Shown in pieces: positions 23,767-37,500 of a DNA stretch of 64,000 nucleotides (its first letter is position 1; the number at the start of each line of letters is the position of its first letter). Where the stretch lies: assembly GCA_964007475.1 (NCBI GenBank), contig OZ023274.1, positions 80,921,303-80,985,302 of the forward strand, given 5' to 3'. Position numbers and translations under genes: made by a program. The notes under the pieces were generated by a model. That model had not been told where the DNA came from, searched no databases, and saw only the letters and a program-made list of their open reading frames with translations. Source of the DNA: Hybos culiciformis. Lineage: Eukaryota > Arthropoda > Insecta > Diptera > Hybotidae.

Positions 23767-26700
23767 TATAATACATTTATAAGAAAATTTAAAATGAAAA
23801 TTACAAAAAAAATAAAATAATAATTCTGATGAAAAAAACTTTCTTAGTTAAAAAAAAAAATGTATTTATTATATAATATAAAATAAAATAACAAAAAAAA
23901 AAAAACAGTTTATGTATATATATACACATATATAATTAATTATATATACATATATATATATACATACATACTTATTCTATTACTCTATATAAATTAAAAA
24001 AAAAATCATTTAAATTTAAAACAAAAAAAAAAACCATTAACTTTCGTAGCTTTCTTAAAAAACATTATATACAATAGGTATGTAATAATCCAAATAATAA
24101 AAAATAATTATATTGTTGACATAATAAAATAAAAAAAAAAAAATTATAATAATAAAAAAAAAAAAAAATTTAAAAAAAAATTAACAAAAAAATAGATGAG
24201 TTCAATTTTAAATTTGCATTGTTTTTAACAATTCTTTAAAATAAATAAAATAATTAATGAAAAAAAAAAAAAATTAAAATAATTATTTTGTCTTATTTAT
24301 TATGTTATTCCCTTCGCTATATATATAGTACATGCGAGCACAGTAACCAAAATTTCAAAAAAACATTAAGATAAAAAGGTTGAACGGCTGGTGTAAGACT
24401 GGGTGGAAACTAAAAGTATTCATATTAATTTTTTTCTTTTGTTTTTTATTTCAAATAACAAAATTTTATAAACTTAATGATAAAAGATCAACTTAAATTT
24501 ATTTGTAATAAGTTTTTTAGACTTCGGCCAAAGAGAATATTTTCTTTACATCGCGTTTAAATGAGGTTCCACAAATATTCATAAATAGTTGTTGAGTTAA
24601 AGGAGGTTTACCACAAAAAAAAAAACAGTTGTTTTAACTTGAGTTAAATGTGAGCATTATTGTAACTAAATTGCGTAATCAATAATTAAGTACTAGTGTT
24701 GTAATTGTTGCAATGCAATCACTAACTAAATTATATATAAATTAGTAATCGCCCGTATCCGATATTTGAGTAAAAATACTTTTATATTTGACTTTGATTA
24801 ACCATATATCCATATTCATAATTATTGCTGGTTTTTTTTTTTTGCTCACTCAGCTTTAAGAATATAATAATCCCGCACACTCATTTTAAATTCTTATTAT
24901 TTACATATTGTGTTTTTGGTAATAATTAAAAGATAATTTAATAAATTGAAGGGGAAAAAACGCCGAAATCAAATATTTAAAATCGGCCCATAAATGTAGC
25001 TGATACACAAAGGTATGTATGGAAAAAAGTAAGCAAATTTATAATAGACTATGTAGTAATCACATGTACTGGTACTCGAGTGAAATTACTTTTCATTTGA
25101 TTTTGTTTTGAGTGGAGCATAAATTAATTTCATGATTTGAAGGGCACAAAACACCTTAATCAAAAATCTAAAAAAATGGCATATACAAAATAAATCAAAA
25201 AAAAATATCAAAATCGGTACATAAATTTCGCCTGTAGAGGTTCATACAGGAGAAAATCTGGAGAAAATTTAGGAGACTTATATGTATAGATATAGATATT
25301 ATATAGATTGGTAAATTGTTATAATCTTAGACAATTACGGATAAAGACAAATGTCTCAGTGTACAAATATGATAAACTTAAAGATAAATATTTAATATAA
25401 CGTTAGAGTAGTTTATTTAGATTTCTATGGCCGATATCTTTACTTGCTATCTTTAAAATATCAAAATAATGGTTATTTCGAAATTTTCTTGATACGCTTT
25501 TATGTATTTCCAAAACATAAAAAAAATATTCTAAATAGTTATTGTAGTTATTTAAACCTAATAATTTAATATGCAGGCATATATTATCAAGCTATTAACT
25601 ATTTAAGGTTGCAGTGACAGATAATATATAAATGATGTAGATGTAGCTTAAAACTATGAATATTCAACTACCTTGTCATATTTTCTTGTTAAAATGTGTA
25701 TTAATTTATACACAAACACAGCTACCATACGAACAATTCAATTATCGAAGATTTATAGTGTGATGATGTCTAAACTGTTGTGATCATTTTTAATTTTGAT
25801 TTTTATATTACAAAATAAATGTATTAATTTTTTTTTTAATAAAATTTCTCACACTTTATTTCTGTTAAATTTGTGTTTTCTAACACGAGTTGAATACAAT
25901 AGTGCCTACTCATAAAATTTTAGAAATTTTTATTTTTTAATAAAATCATGCAAATTAATTTTTTTAACGTAATTTCATATATACATAATTTTATTTTTTT
26001 TTATCGAAACTTTTATAGTATTCTTATGCTATTTTTATTTTATAGTTTATTTCTTGAATTTTTTGTTTTTTTCTTCTATTTTTTATTAATATTTTTCATA
26101 AGAATTCTTTTTCCAATTATTTTTTTACGCATTAATATTAAGTGTTTTGCGATCAAAAAAATTTAATAAAATAAATTATTATTTTAATATTCGTTTTATT
26201 AATTGGCCATTGCGTAAAACTATGTTGGAATTGAATACCGCGCTGATAAAATATAATATGCTTAGGTCTAAATTCTAATTTAATATAAAGGTTATTTAAT
26301 GGTCAAAAATCTTTCTTTATTTTAAAATTTCCAAAAACTAGATAAAATTCAGACGTTAATTTTGGAAAATTTATATTAATTTTAATCGAAATTACGTTAA
26401 ACCTAAATCATAGCAATTTCGCTATGTTCACAAGTCAGTTTATAAAACTTACTGGCGTGAAAATTTTCTTTTCTTTTTTTTTTTAATTATCTTTTTTTTA
26501 CGTTAAAAAAGAATGTTAATATACAAGTTTTGAATACTAACAGAATACCAACAGATAAATTAAAATACTTTTATGTATTTTAATTCAAATTGGTTAATAT
26601 AGTTTTGTCCATACAGCATTAATTGGATAAATTTACTTATATTATATTAAAAAAAATAAAAAATATTTCTTCAACTAATAAGTGAAGATATATGAATCTA

Positions 26701-28065
26701 CAAAAGTCTTTTTGTGCTTTAAGATATCTGATGATTAGGTGAATGTTGGGCTCTATACATACCTAACATTGTTAAGCACATTAAAAGTGAAAGTGAGTTT
26801 TCTGGAAAATGAGTGCCTTGTTCAGGTCATATATTCGTAGCTCCCAAATCTGTTATAGACAATAATTCATTGTTAATGACCGAAAAAGTTTGTCATATTA
26901 GTTAATTCATATACTTATTTAATGGAATATTTAATGGAACAAAACTTTCGATTCAATATTTTTGTTACACCCTGATGGTTTGGGTGATATTGTCATTAAA
27001 TGCAATAATACAAACTAGGAATATTCTTTTAAAATGCAAGAACTCAGTAATAGTGTTAATAAGTAACTTACAAGAAAATTAATTCTTCTATTTTACTTAT
27101 TTTTGCGTTTGACATTCTCTTCCACTTTGCACAAAAAAAAAAAAAATTCCACCATGAGTTTTTATAGCTATAAAAATAAAACTAAATTGCGATTAATTAA
27201 AAAAAAAAAAATTTCAAGAATGAAAACAAAATAAAAATTTATTCTCTCAAAATATCCACCACATAACCAAATTAAGTTTGATAATTTCTAAAATAAAATT
27301 TAATTCATTAACGTATTTTTTCACCTTTAATTTTCTAAAAATATTATTAAAAATATTTATGCAAAAAAAACTATATATATATACATGTATATATATATAT
27401 ATATTTAATTTAATTTATTATATGTTTTTCTTTATCCTCCACCCCACACATTTTTTTTTGTTGCTATTATTGAATTAAAATCGTATTCTAATTTCAAGGC
27501 TACTTACGATATAGAACGTTATTTTCGAATTAAATAAAATGGAAAACATACAAAATAGTATAATAGTAGCGCAAAAAATAAGATAATCCATTATTTAATT
27601 ATAAAAATAAGTAAGTATATTCAGGAATAAAATGGTTATATGCTAGAACAATATTTTGAATATTTAGTATTTGTATTTACTTCGTATTTTAATTTTTTTG
27701 ACAGGAAAATATTAAAAAGTTCAAAGGAAATTTGCTTTCTTAATAATATTGTTTTGTATTAACTTTCTAAGAAAAAATTAAAATCAATTAAAAAACATTT
27801 TTTTTTTTTTTTGTTTACGATATTTTTAAAGTATACTTAATATTTTATACTTTTCATTTTGTTTTTTTTTTTGGTTTTTTATTGAAATATCGATGATCTT
27901 ACAAAAGTTTTTATATAAATTTTGTTTTTTTTTAATGTTTACATCTTATAAAATTTTTAAATAAAAAAAAGAAATTCTAATATAAATATAAATAATTTAC
28001 AACGAAAAAAAAAAATAAAATTATTACAATTAATATAGTAGTATAGTATGGTAGTTACAAGTAAT

Positions 28066-28841
28066 TTACTTTCCTAAGATAATTTTGCGACCAGCGCCCA
28101 TATTTGATCCACCTTGTGTTGCACCTTTATTTTGACCAGCTTGTAATCCAATAATTGATTCACCACCTCTAAGTTGTTCTTCAGTGAAATCTCTTTTGCA
28201 TTCATCAGATGGTTTTGGTCCCAAATTTGCTCCTTTCCATTCAGGGTGTTTGTATGTCTGTGGAAGTTAGAAAAAAAAATAATTAATTAAATATTGATTT
28301 GAAATTCAAAATAATTTTTTCTACTTTTATTTAAAATAAAATTGTTTGTTTCATAAAGACATTTTTTTTTTTTTCAAAAATACTTACAGCGCGACCAAGT
28401 GCGAAAACACTGTTGGTTACAGTAGCAAGATCTTTCTTTTCCCATAAATCAGCAGTTTGGAATAAATCAACATCAGCTACACCATATTCTGTGGCAGCTT
28501 TTTGATAATTATTAATATTTTCCATCATTTTGAATTGACCGCCACTTTCATTGATTTTTGCCACTGCACCAGGTTTCAATTTATTGATTACTCTGCACAA
28601 GATTTGGCCGTCTTTCAAGACATCTTCGTATGCTACACTAGCTGGGAATTTTTCACCAAGAATAGTTTCCATCCATTGTTGGGCTTGGAGATCCATTTCG
28701 GGGTCACGTTTTGATGCAATCTAGGGTTAAAAAAAAAAGTGAAATTAAATGATGCATTTAAATTTCGAACTTATTTTAATTTTTATTATTAAATTATTTC
28801 ATTTAACTCACTTTTGCACGGACAGCTCTTTCCAAAGACAT
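28066..28841 (-). CDS. Mp20: Muscle protein 20, calponin-homology actin-binding protein
   Basis: Small thin-filament-associated protein of insect synchronous muscle, in the calponin/SM22/transgelin family. Three exons on the minus strand: 28841-28812, 28720-28388 and 28257-28066, all phase 0, give 184 residues, the usual length for Mp20. Residues 1-10 (MSLERAVRAK) come from exon 1. A single calponin-homology domain occupies about residues 22-121, with motifs QQWMETILGE, DGQILCRVINKLKPG and TNSVFALGRA. A calponin-type repeat (IIGLQAGQNKGATQGG) starts near residue 156, and the protein ends in GRKIILGK. Splice sites are GTGAGT/CCCTAG and GTAAGT/CCACAG in sense. The start is fixed by the conserved MSLERAVRAK and by a TATA promoter about 84 bases upstream. 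No defects are visible. Confidence 0.95.
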
Positions 28842-28920
28842 TTTGAGTGTTTTTTTTTTTTTTCTTAAATTAAAATCTTAGAGAAAATTACTTGTCTAAT
28901 TGTCGAATGACTTTTCTATA

Positions 28921-28958
28921 CTAATGAGTTTATTTGAAAATCATGGAGCTTTTAAATA
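28921..28958 (-). promoter_or_regulatory. Mp20 core promoter (TATA box and initiator)
   Basis: On the minus strand TATTTAAAA (28958-28950) lies 33 bases upstream of a TCATTA initiator whose A is at 28925, matching the normal insect TATA-to-start distance. The resulting 5' untranslated leader is about 84 bases, unspliced, and leads to the Mp20 ATG at 28841. Called from spacing and motif only. Confidence 0.55.
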
Positions 28959-31900
28959 CCTGAAATTTTCATATTTACTTTAAAGAATTTTCTCGATTAA
29001 TTTTATTTTTTCTTTGTGAAAATTTGTTAATAAATTGCGTTGCAGTGGGTGTTGGAGATCTCTCTTAATTTTTTACATTTTCATTTTTCTACCTCTACAG
29101 ATAATAGACAAATTTTTGTTTTTAATTTTAAACTACATACAATAACAAGATTTTCTACATAGGCTCATTAATTAGGAATAATATTAATTAAATCAATAGA
29201 TTTTTACGGATTTATCTTTTTTGAATAATCAAGCTACTTGGACTTAGCAGAATAAAACCAGAAGTGTAAGATACTTTTGAGATTTTCTTATTTATTGTCT
29301 TATTTATGGAGTGGGATACAGGTTTGTTAATAGTGAAAAATACTGAATTAAAACAAACAACCAAAAAAAGCCAATATGAAATTCAGCTAAAAAAAATTTA
29401 AATTGTGCGAGTCTTGATTCTTGATTAAGATGTTTTTTGAATGTGGAAAAAACATTTTTTTTTATACAATTTTCCAAAAATGTATTGAAAAACATCTTAA
29501 TCTTAATTAATTTTCAATATTCAGTGTAACTACAGAGTCAGAATAACGAATAAAAATAGGAATAAATAAAAAAATTATATCTGAAAGAAGTTTCAATATA
29601 AATATAATTTCATAATAAAGTAAATTATGTTTTTAACTTTCATTCGATTTCATTTGATTATTTAAGTGTAGTTGTTGGCGTTGTATGTTTAACGTTAAAA
29701 CTAAACTATAATCACATTTTGTCTTATTGATAAAAATATAAATCTTCGAGAAAGTACAAACAAAATATTACAATGCATAAAAGTTCAAATAAAAAATACT
29801 AATTTCTTTAGTTAATTTAAAAAGCTAAATTATTATATTTACAGTCGGTGATAAAATAATCTAAAAATAATTTTGGTATTTTACTAAAAACTAATTACAA
29901 TTTTCTGTTTGCTTTAATTGCTCTATTTGCCTCTATATGTACAATTCATTTGATTACTTAAAATGTGACGATTATTCTTGACATGAATTCTTGTTAAAGA
30001 TCAAATTTTTGAAGCAATTGTTTTTTTAATGGAATTTCTTTTGACATAACTAAATAAAAAAGTATTGAAATGAAATGTTATTCAATATAGAATATTTGAG
30101 AGTTTAGAGAAACAGTAAATATTTTTTATTATTGGATTAATGAAATAATTTTACTTCCACAAAATCGTTAAAAAAAATTAAAAAATATTATTAAAGAAAA
30201 AGTTAAATATAAGGATTTGGATAAAAATATTATCTATTAAAAATATTAAACTTAAACCATTTATTTTAAGTATAGATATAGATAAAGCAATTTTATTTAC
30301 TTATAGATTTGTGGGGTACAGAATTAATTAAATTGAGGCGCTTCGCTTATAAGGAAAATAATAAGAAATTGTACATAATAAGTTACAGGAATTAGTGGTC
30401 TTGAAATCAGAGCTTATTTTATTTTGAATACATTGTAGGTATTTTTTTTTTATTCAAACCTACTGGAGAAGAAAATATTTTGTTCACACAACAAATGTTT
30501 TTATAAAGTAACTTTTGAGGAAAATACACAAAAAGTTCTCATTATGAAAATTTCTTGGAGAAAAAAAAATATTATTTGATTTTTAAATTTACAGAAAATT
30601 TGGGTTAAAATCTAAATAATTCTTCTTTTTTTTTATAATTTCCATACAAAAATTCCTTTAAATAAAAAAAAAATTATTTTTTTTTTTAAATTAAAAATAG
30701 ATTTTTCTTTAAAAACATTTTGATTCTCAACATGAAAATCTTAACCTTGAAAAGTACGAAACAAGAAAAAAAAAATTTATATGAATCAGTTACTAAAATG
30801 AGAAATTTTAAATCAAAAGGCCAAATCATGCAAAATTAATAATATAACTAAAAAATGTTCATATTAATTTGAGAAAAAAAATATTATGTGTTTCTAAGTT
30901 GTTAAATTTTTCTTTAGTCCGAAGAAGATAAACAAAAACAATATTATTTGGATTACATAAATATTATTCAAAAATCTGATTCTGACTTGAAAACATATAA
31001 ATAGTACTTACCTACAAAACTATCTATATAACATTATTTTCAAAATTGATATAAGTATTTTCATATAAAAATTATTGGAGGGGACAAAAATTATGCGAAG
31101 TGATCCAATACTCCGAATAATAATGTTAGAATTTTGGAAGTAGGGAGAATTTTCTATTTTAAAAATGTTCCTTGCTACAATATTGAAAATAAACAGAAAT
31201 TTCCAAAATGATGGAAGAGGAAGGAAAAACTTTTTTTTTTTTGAAAAATAAAATTTAGTTTACGGAAAATAAAATTGTGTAAATAATTGGAAATTTGTAT
31301 TTCAATCAGAATGTTCTGTAAAATGTTCTGTAAAGAGGTAGCTATTCAAAAAAAAATTGGTGCAGTAATTGACTACAGATAAAAAATATACTACAGGTCG
31401 AATTAAAATTTTCAAATTTGAGTAATGATATTTTATTTGACGTGATGAATAAATTTTTTGACGAATTGAATTGTGTTCAATATTATAAATCAGCAAACTC
31501 ATTATTAATTTTTTGTCAATGTGATAAAAAAAAAACTGATTTCATTATAGTATTACTTTAAATGGAAAACAATTTTGCTCTTGGTTGCGTTAATTTCCTA
31601 AAATCGTCGCATCGGTCATGTTGTTATGAAGTTTTGTTATAAAATCAGATTCTATTTGAGTCTCATGTACCAAAAAAAGGACGTTCTTATGATTACTTGA
31701 ACCCTTAACATCATAATTATGATAAAAGCGTATACGATTTATCGGTTGGTATCTTTTTTTTTCCTGTGCTAAACAATCACAAGGATTTCAAACATCAGAG
31801 TTCTTTAAAATATTATTCATTATAAATAGTGAATTATTTAATCTTCTTACTACATCAGCAACGAAAATGGAATATGTAGTATCTTTTGTGCACATAAAAA

Positions 31901-34063
31901 ACCTTTTTGTTTAGATATAAAGAAACTTTATTGCTTTTAATTGCATAAAAACTTTGTTTATGTTCATTTCATTATTTATTACAACAATTTGTTTATAAAA
32001 TTTTTTTCCACATTACTGGAACAAACTACACATTAAATAAGACAAATCTACACAGTTTTCAACTCTTAGAACTTCATTCAGTGACTGAAACACAGTTCAA
32101 TTCCGGATTGTGATGCTTTATTTCCAAGCCTGACATTTTACTTTTGACTAACAATAGTTCTTAATACAGAAAATTTATGTTTTTTAATGTTTTTTGAATT
32201 TGGGTAACTATTGTGAAAAAAACAACTATAATTGGTACTCCTGGAACAACAAGTTTCTCATATTATATTTTATTATTATATTATATTGATTTTATTATAC
32301 TAATATAATTTATTTTATTGTAAAGTATTTAAAAATTATCTGTAAATTCAAAGTAAGGAGCGCAATAATAGTTCCTTATGAATTAAATTTATGCTTTTTT
32401 CCAAGATTAACTTGAGTTGAGTTCAATTAAAATTCTTATATATACAAAAAAAAACTTCAATGCAATCATTATGAACTGCTGAAAAGCTTTTTGTACCATT
32501 TTCACACCTACATCTTCTTATATTTTGTAAGAAAATTAATTTATAAAAGTATATTGATGGAATTTTTTCATTAAAACAAAATGGGGAAAAATATTGCTAT
32601 GCTAATTATTTTATTACAAGTTAGAAAAAAGTTATTCAATAAATTATCGTATATAAGCAGATAATAGAACAGTCAACCAGAGGCAATATTTAATTCAGGA
32701 GCTTGTCTACTGTTCGTCAGAAATAAAAACTTTCTCATCTTTTTTGTTTTTTTTTTAACTAGGTAAGATTTTATCTAATCTAACAAATAAATTTTCTTCT
32801 TTTTTTTTTTGAGGAAAAATAGGAAGCAGGTACAAGTTTGTTCTATGTGCTAAATTAAGAAAAATAATTATGAAGTGTGTAATTTTTAATAAATTAAAAG
32901 TTGTATTTTTTTTTTACAAATTATAAATAAATTTTAAAAAAAATTTTAATTATAAATTGTAATGAATTAAAAATTCAAAATCATATAATAATAAAAATAA
33001 AAATTTATTTAAGTAGATAATTTAAAGAAAAAATAAAATGCATTTTATTTTAACAAATTTAATTATTTTTGTTGAAAATTTTATTTTTAGAAAATAAATA
33101 AGAATAGCTTGGCATTATTATTTATTTTTTTTTTTGTTTTTTGCTTTCTTTTCATTTGGAAAATTTATGAATTTTCATTTTAATTTTAGTTTTTCGAAGA
33201 TTGATTAAATTATGTTAAAAAAGAAAATCTTCCCTCACATACAACATACAATAATAATTTTCAGGAAAATTAAAAAAAGAAAATTTTAAATTCTATATAG
33301 GCTGTGAGTTGTGTTTGAGGGGGAAACATAATATAGAAATTGATTTGCTTGGGTACATATATAGTTGCGAGCAATAAAATAGAATCAGAATCTTAGATTT
33401 TTTCGAGTTTGAGAAACAACCAAACAAAATAAATAAATCAAAAAATTGCTATCAAATATTTTTTCAGGTATTAATTGTACAACAGCGAACTTAAAGACTA
33501 TTCAACTAGAATTCATGTGAGTTAACAATTAGTTATAAAAAAAATTAAGAAAAAATTAATTCTTGGCATAATCATTATTTTGTTCAAAGAACTTTATAAG
33601 ACAAGACTACAGAGTAAACAGTAGGCATTGACTTTACCATTTTTTGCAAGAGCTTGTTGGGAGGGCATATAAAGCCCTTTTAAATCAACCCCTTAAGTCT
33701 AGGTATTTATGAAATCATGAAATCTCAAAATTTTTGGTAAAATTTATATTTATTGGGAAATTTCGATTCTGTATTCCAGATCTATTATTTGTATTCGTTA
33801 TGTACAATTAATGTACATATGTTTATAATTTGTACATATATAAACTTAATCTTTTTAAGAATTTCTGAGGGAAATTGGTCTTGTGGGTAGCTAGTTGACA
33901 ATTAGAAGAACTTTAAAAAATGGTTTGTCTCCGATCGTTTGCAAAACTTCGGACTGGGGATTAAAAGTAGATTTCGACAAAAGTTTAAAAATATATGCAT
34001 GGAGATCCACTATAAATAAATTATCGAAAAATATTTTAAATCGAAATATTGAAAACGCGCCTA

Positions 34064-34510
34064 AAGGCGGGTTTGCACGATCCAAGTACACTTTGTCCAA
34101 GTCGACTTGGACGCTCTTTTTGATCGTGTAAACACGGTGTCAAAGTCAACTTGGACAAAGTAGCCACATCAAAGTTGAGTTGGACACTGCTCTACTTACT
34201 TTGATCAAAGTAGTGTATTTGTAAAAAAAAATAATAATAAAAAAAAAATTATTTTTATTCTGACAATTTTTTCTAATTATTTAAAATTTTTATTTAAAAT
34301 AATAAAAAAATTAGTAAAAAATTAATTAATAAAAGAAAAAGAAAGTGAACTGATCGGGAAAACGTCCAGTTCATGGAATTGTATGAAGCAAATTTTTTCT
34401 ATTCATCAAAGTAACTTCAAAGTAAAAAGTATGTTCAAAGTAACTTGGTCCAAGTGACTTTGATCAAAGAAATTTGGACAAAGTGTACTTGATTCGTGAA
34501 AACCGGACTT
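34064..34510. mobile_element. MITE-like element with imperfect terminal inverted repeats
   Basis: The left end (AAGGCGGGTTTGCACGATCC, then AAGTACACTTTGTCC) and the right end read in reverse complement (AAGTCCGGTTTTCACGAATC, then AAGTACACTTTGTCC) match over about 35 bases with several mismatches. The interior repeats the motif ACTTGGACAAAGT or its variants in both directions (CAAAGTCAACTTGGAC, TTTGATCAAAG), so the element is full of sub-terminal inverted copies of a transposase-site-like motif. There is no coding frame. The start GGGTTTGCACGA with dense internal repeats is typical of non-autonomous DNA transposons. No certain target duplication is seen. Confidence 0.65.
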
Positions 34511-37500
34511 AATACTTTATTCATGATGTACTCTTATATATTTTTTCTTAATTAAATTATATCAATTATATGTATATTAGCTTAGATCTATGTTAAACTA
34601 ATATTTAGCATATTAAACATGTTATTTGTTAAAAATATTTTGGAACAAAATACTTCGTTTCATTCATTCATTTCTTGCGCGATTATTTGTCTTTTATTCT
34701 AATTAATTTCATGCTCAAACATAATATAGTACTGCGATTTTTTTCATATAATGATTAAGTAAATTTTTTTCACATAAATTTCTTTAAACAAAATAAATTA
34801 CATATTAAAAAAATTTTTTTTTCAAAAATAAATAAAGAAATATGTATGCACATATATATTTTTTAACTATCATAATAAAATTTATGCGAAAAATTTCGAA
34901 TTTCAAGCTGTAGGAAAAAATGTTTTTTTTTTTTTTTGTTTAATTTTTCTATTTTGCCATGTTACTAATATTTAAATTTAGCACATAATAAAAAAATTTC
35001 TGTGATGACGTTCAATATTAAATTAACTTAAAAAATTAGAAGAAGTTTTGAAACACGTCATTAGCGTAAATTAAGAAATGAAATGAATGATATTGAAAAA
35101 TTTGAAAATTGCCCAAGAAACTTATAGGCGATTCATTTTTATTTTTGGCTGTTCTTCTATATACTAGAAAATATTAAAAATAACACAATCATTTGTAGCC
35201 AACCGATTAGTTTCATTCAAATAAAACAAAAATTATTGATTAATATCATACAACAATATGAACAATGAAAATGAGATTGATATTTTCAGATTTTTTGTCC
35301 AAAATTTTTGCCACCTTTTTTAAGTTAGATATTTTTCTCATTTAAGTGCTTCTCAAAACTGTTTTCCGTTCCGACAAAGATTTTCCGGATTATGAAAATC
35401 AGTTTTATACTCTTACACCCACATCATAAGCTGTAGAATTGCACCAAAATTGCATTAAATTAACATTTTTGTAAATTTTTGCGATTCCAAAAAAAAACCT
35501 TACAATGTTAAATCACAAATATGTTTTTATTTAAAAAAAACACTCGATAAACCCTGTACAAAGGATCCCTAGAGAAAAAATAATATAAAACTTAAGACAA
35601 CTGGAAAAATTTTCGACAAAAATATGCAAATATGACTTGGCCAAATAGGTATCCATCTATAAGTAGTAGTGTAATTCAATATAGAAATAAAGAAAGTGAC
35701 ATTTAGTTCTATACGTTGAACATTCTTGTTTTTTCACTTTCTAAAATATGCGAATATTTTCAGGTCCATTTAAATTTCAGCTTCATTTATTAAAAAAAAA
35801 ATATTATTTATTTTGTCGTAAATTAATTTGAAAAACATTGGACTTTTCACCTAATGAAGGTCAGTATTAAAATAATAAAAATAAAAAAAAAATTAAATAA
35901 TAAACCTGATTAAAAAAAAATTCATATAATTTCCAATTTAAATTTAACATATTCCTCAATATTATTTAACTGCTGTGGATTCTTTGGATTTTTCTTTCTG
36001 CTGATGATCATTTAAATATTTTTTCCAGCACTGATTTCCAGAATCAATTATTAACATTGAAGGTTTTAATAATTCCCTAATTCTAAATACTCTAACGAAA
36101 ATAAAGCTGAAATTAATTCAGTAAAAAAATGCATAAAATTATTATTATTATATTATGTAGGTATACATATAATTTGTACATAAATATTACATGGTTAATT
36201 AGTTTTTCGTGTGACGCAGCTGTTCTACTTTTTGTCCATCAATCTGTATGATTTTTTTTTAAATTAGATTTTTTAAATATTATTTTCACATTTCCACATT
36301 TTGCTTGTGAATTTTTATGAATTTTTTATTTTAAAATATTTTGTAATCAGCAAGAAAATCCAAAATCACGAAATTTGTCAGTATTTTGTCAAAGCTTTTT
36401 AGGAAAATAGTTTATATTTAACTTTGATAAGGAGAATTTTCAAAAGCAGTCAATAAAAACGAATCTGTAATACCTAAGATTTAAAGTAAGTTAAAATCGT
36501 TTTTAAATGTGGTCTGAAGAAGATTGGTTTCCTTAAACGGAATATAGAGGCAGCACCAGAGAAAACAAATAGAACCATTTTAAATGTCAACAAATAACAA
36601 TAACTGATTAAAGTTTATTTTAAATTTTGCATTTTCACATCTACATTGATATACCTATATATAGTATTTCAAATTAAAGAATGTTTCAAAATCATTCTAT
36701 ATCTTCCATCACAAAGGTCGAAGAAATATTCTAATGCGCAATGTATTTCATCGTTTTTGGTTTTTACCTTCCCTTAGAAAAAAAATAAAAAAAAATATGT
36801 CCAATGAATAAGTATTGTTTATTTTTAGTCAATAATTATACTTTATTTTCTTCTATGGATACCTGAGATATGAGATATAAAAGATACACATATCTGCGTT
36901 GAGTTATATTTATTAATAATTTTCTAATTTTTCTTTACAAAAGGTGCTATTTCGGATACAAAAATATGTGTACAAGTAGATATAGTTGAAAATAATTTTT
37001 TTTTATTTTTCATACATACGTATTTTTACACTTAAAAATGATAATTGATTATTATATAGTTGAGAGGTTAATGCACTTTATTTGAATTCTTTAATTTATG
37101 ATGTTGACCAAAATATTTAGCTAACCATATTCTACGGATAATTCTACCCAGTAGATACCTATCTTTTTAAACAATCTGGTAAAAGAGTAAAATTAAAGTA
37201 AATAGGAAGGTAATTGTACCTATAGGTACATTTTCATTGATGAACACTTGTCCAAAATGAATGAATTAGTAAAAATGTTTCGTATTCAAAGATGAGTAAT
37301 ATCGGAAAGCAAACTTTATTTAATATTTTTGACCGAATAAGTGCAAAAAAAAATTCGGTTTGCTACTTAATTTAAAAAAGTTTATAAAAAATTCTTTTTA
37401 CAAAAAATCGATAAAATTAATATCTTCCGTTCGTATATGTTAAAATAAATTGAAAAATAACGCAGAAAATCGGTTTTTACGGTAGCTTTTATACATATAG

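Larger units (their letters stand above)
14361..28065. other. AT-rich intergenic region
   Basis: It contains the Syx1A 3' end and then about 13 kb of very AT-rich DNA with frequent poly-A, poly-T and TA runs and no exon that I can support. The only well-defined structure is the foldback element at 21936-22331. Simple TA repeats cluster around 23700-23970. Open frames such as those near 23500-23780 and 25948-26166 are made of Phe, Ile, Tyr and Lys only and reflect base composition. Confidence 0.6.

Noticed and set aside
23486..23776. 96-codon frame on the minus strand
   Set aside because: Made of Tyr-Ile repeats from a TA microsatellite.
28502..28714. 70-codon frame on the plus strand
   Set aside because: Antisense shadow of Mp20 exon 2.
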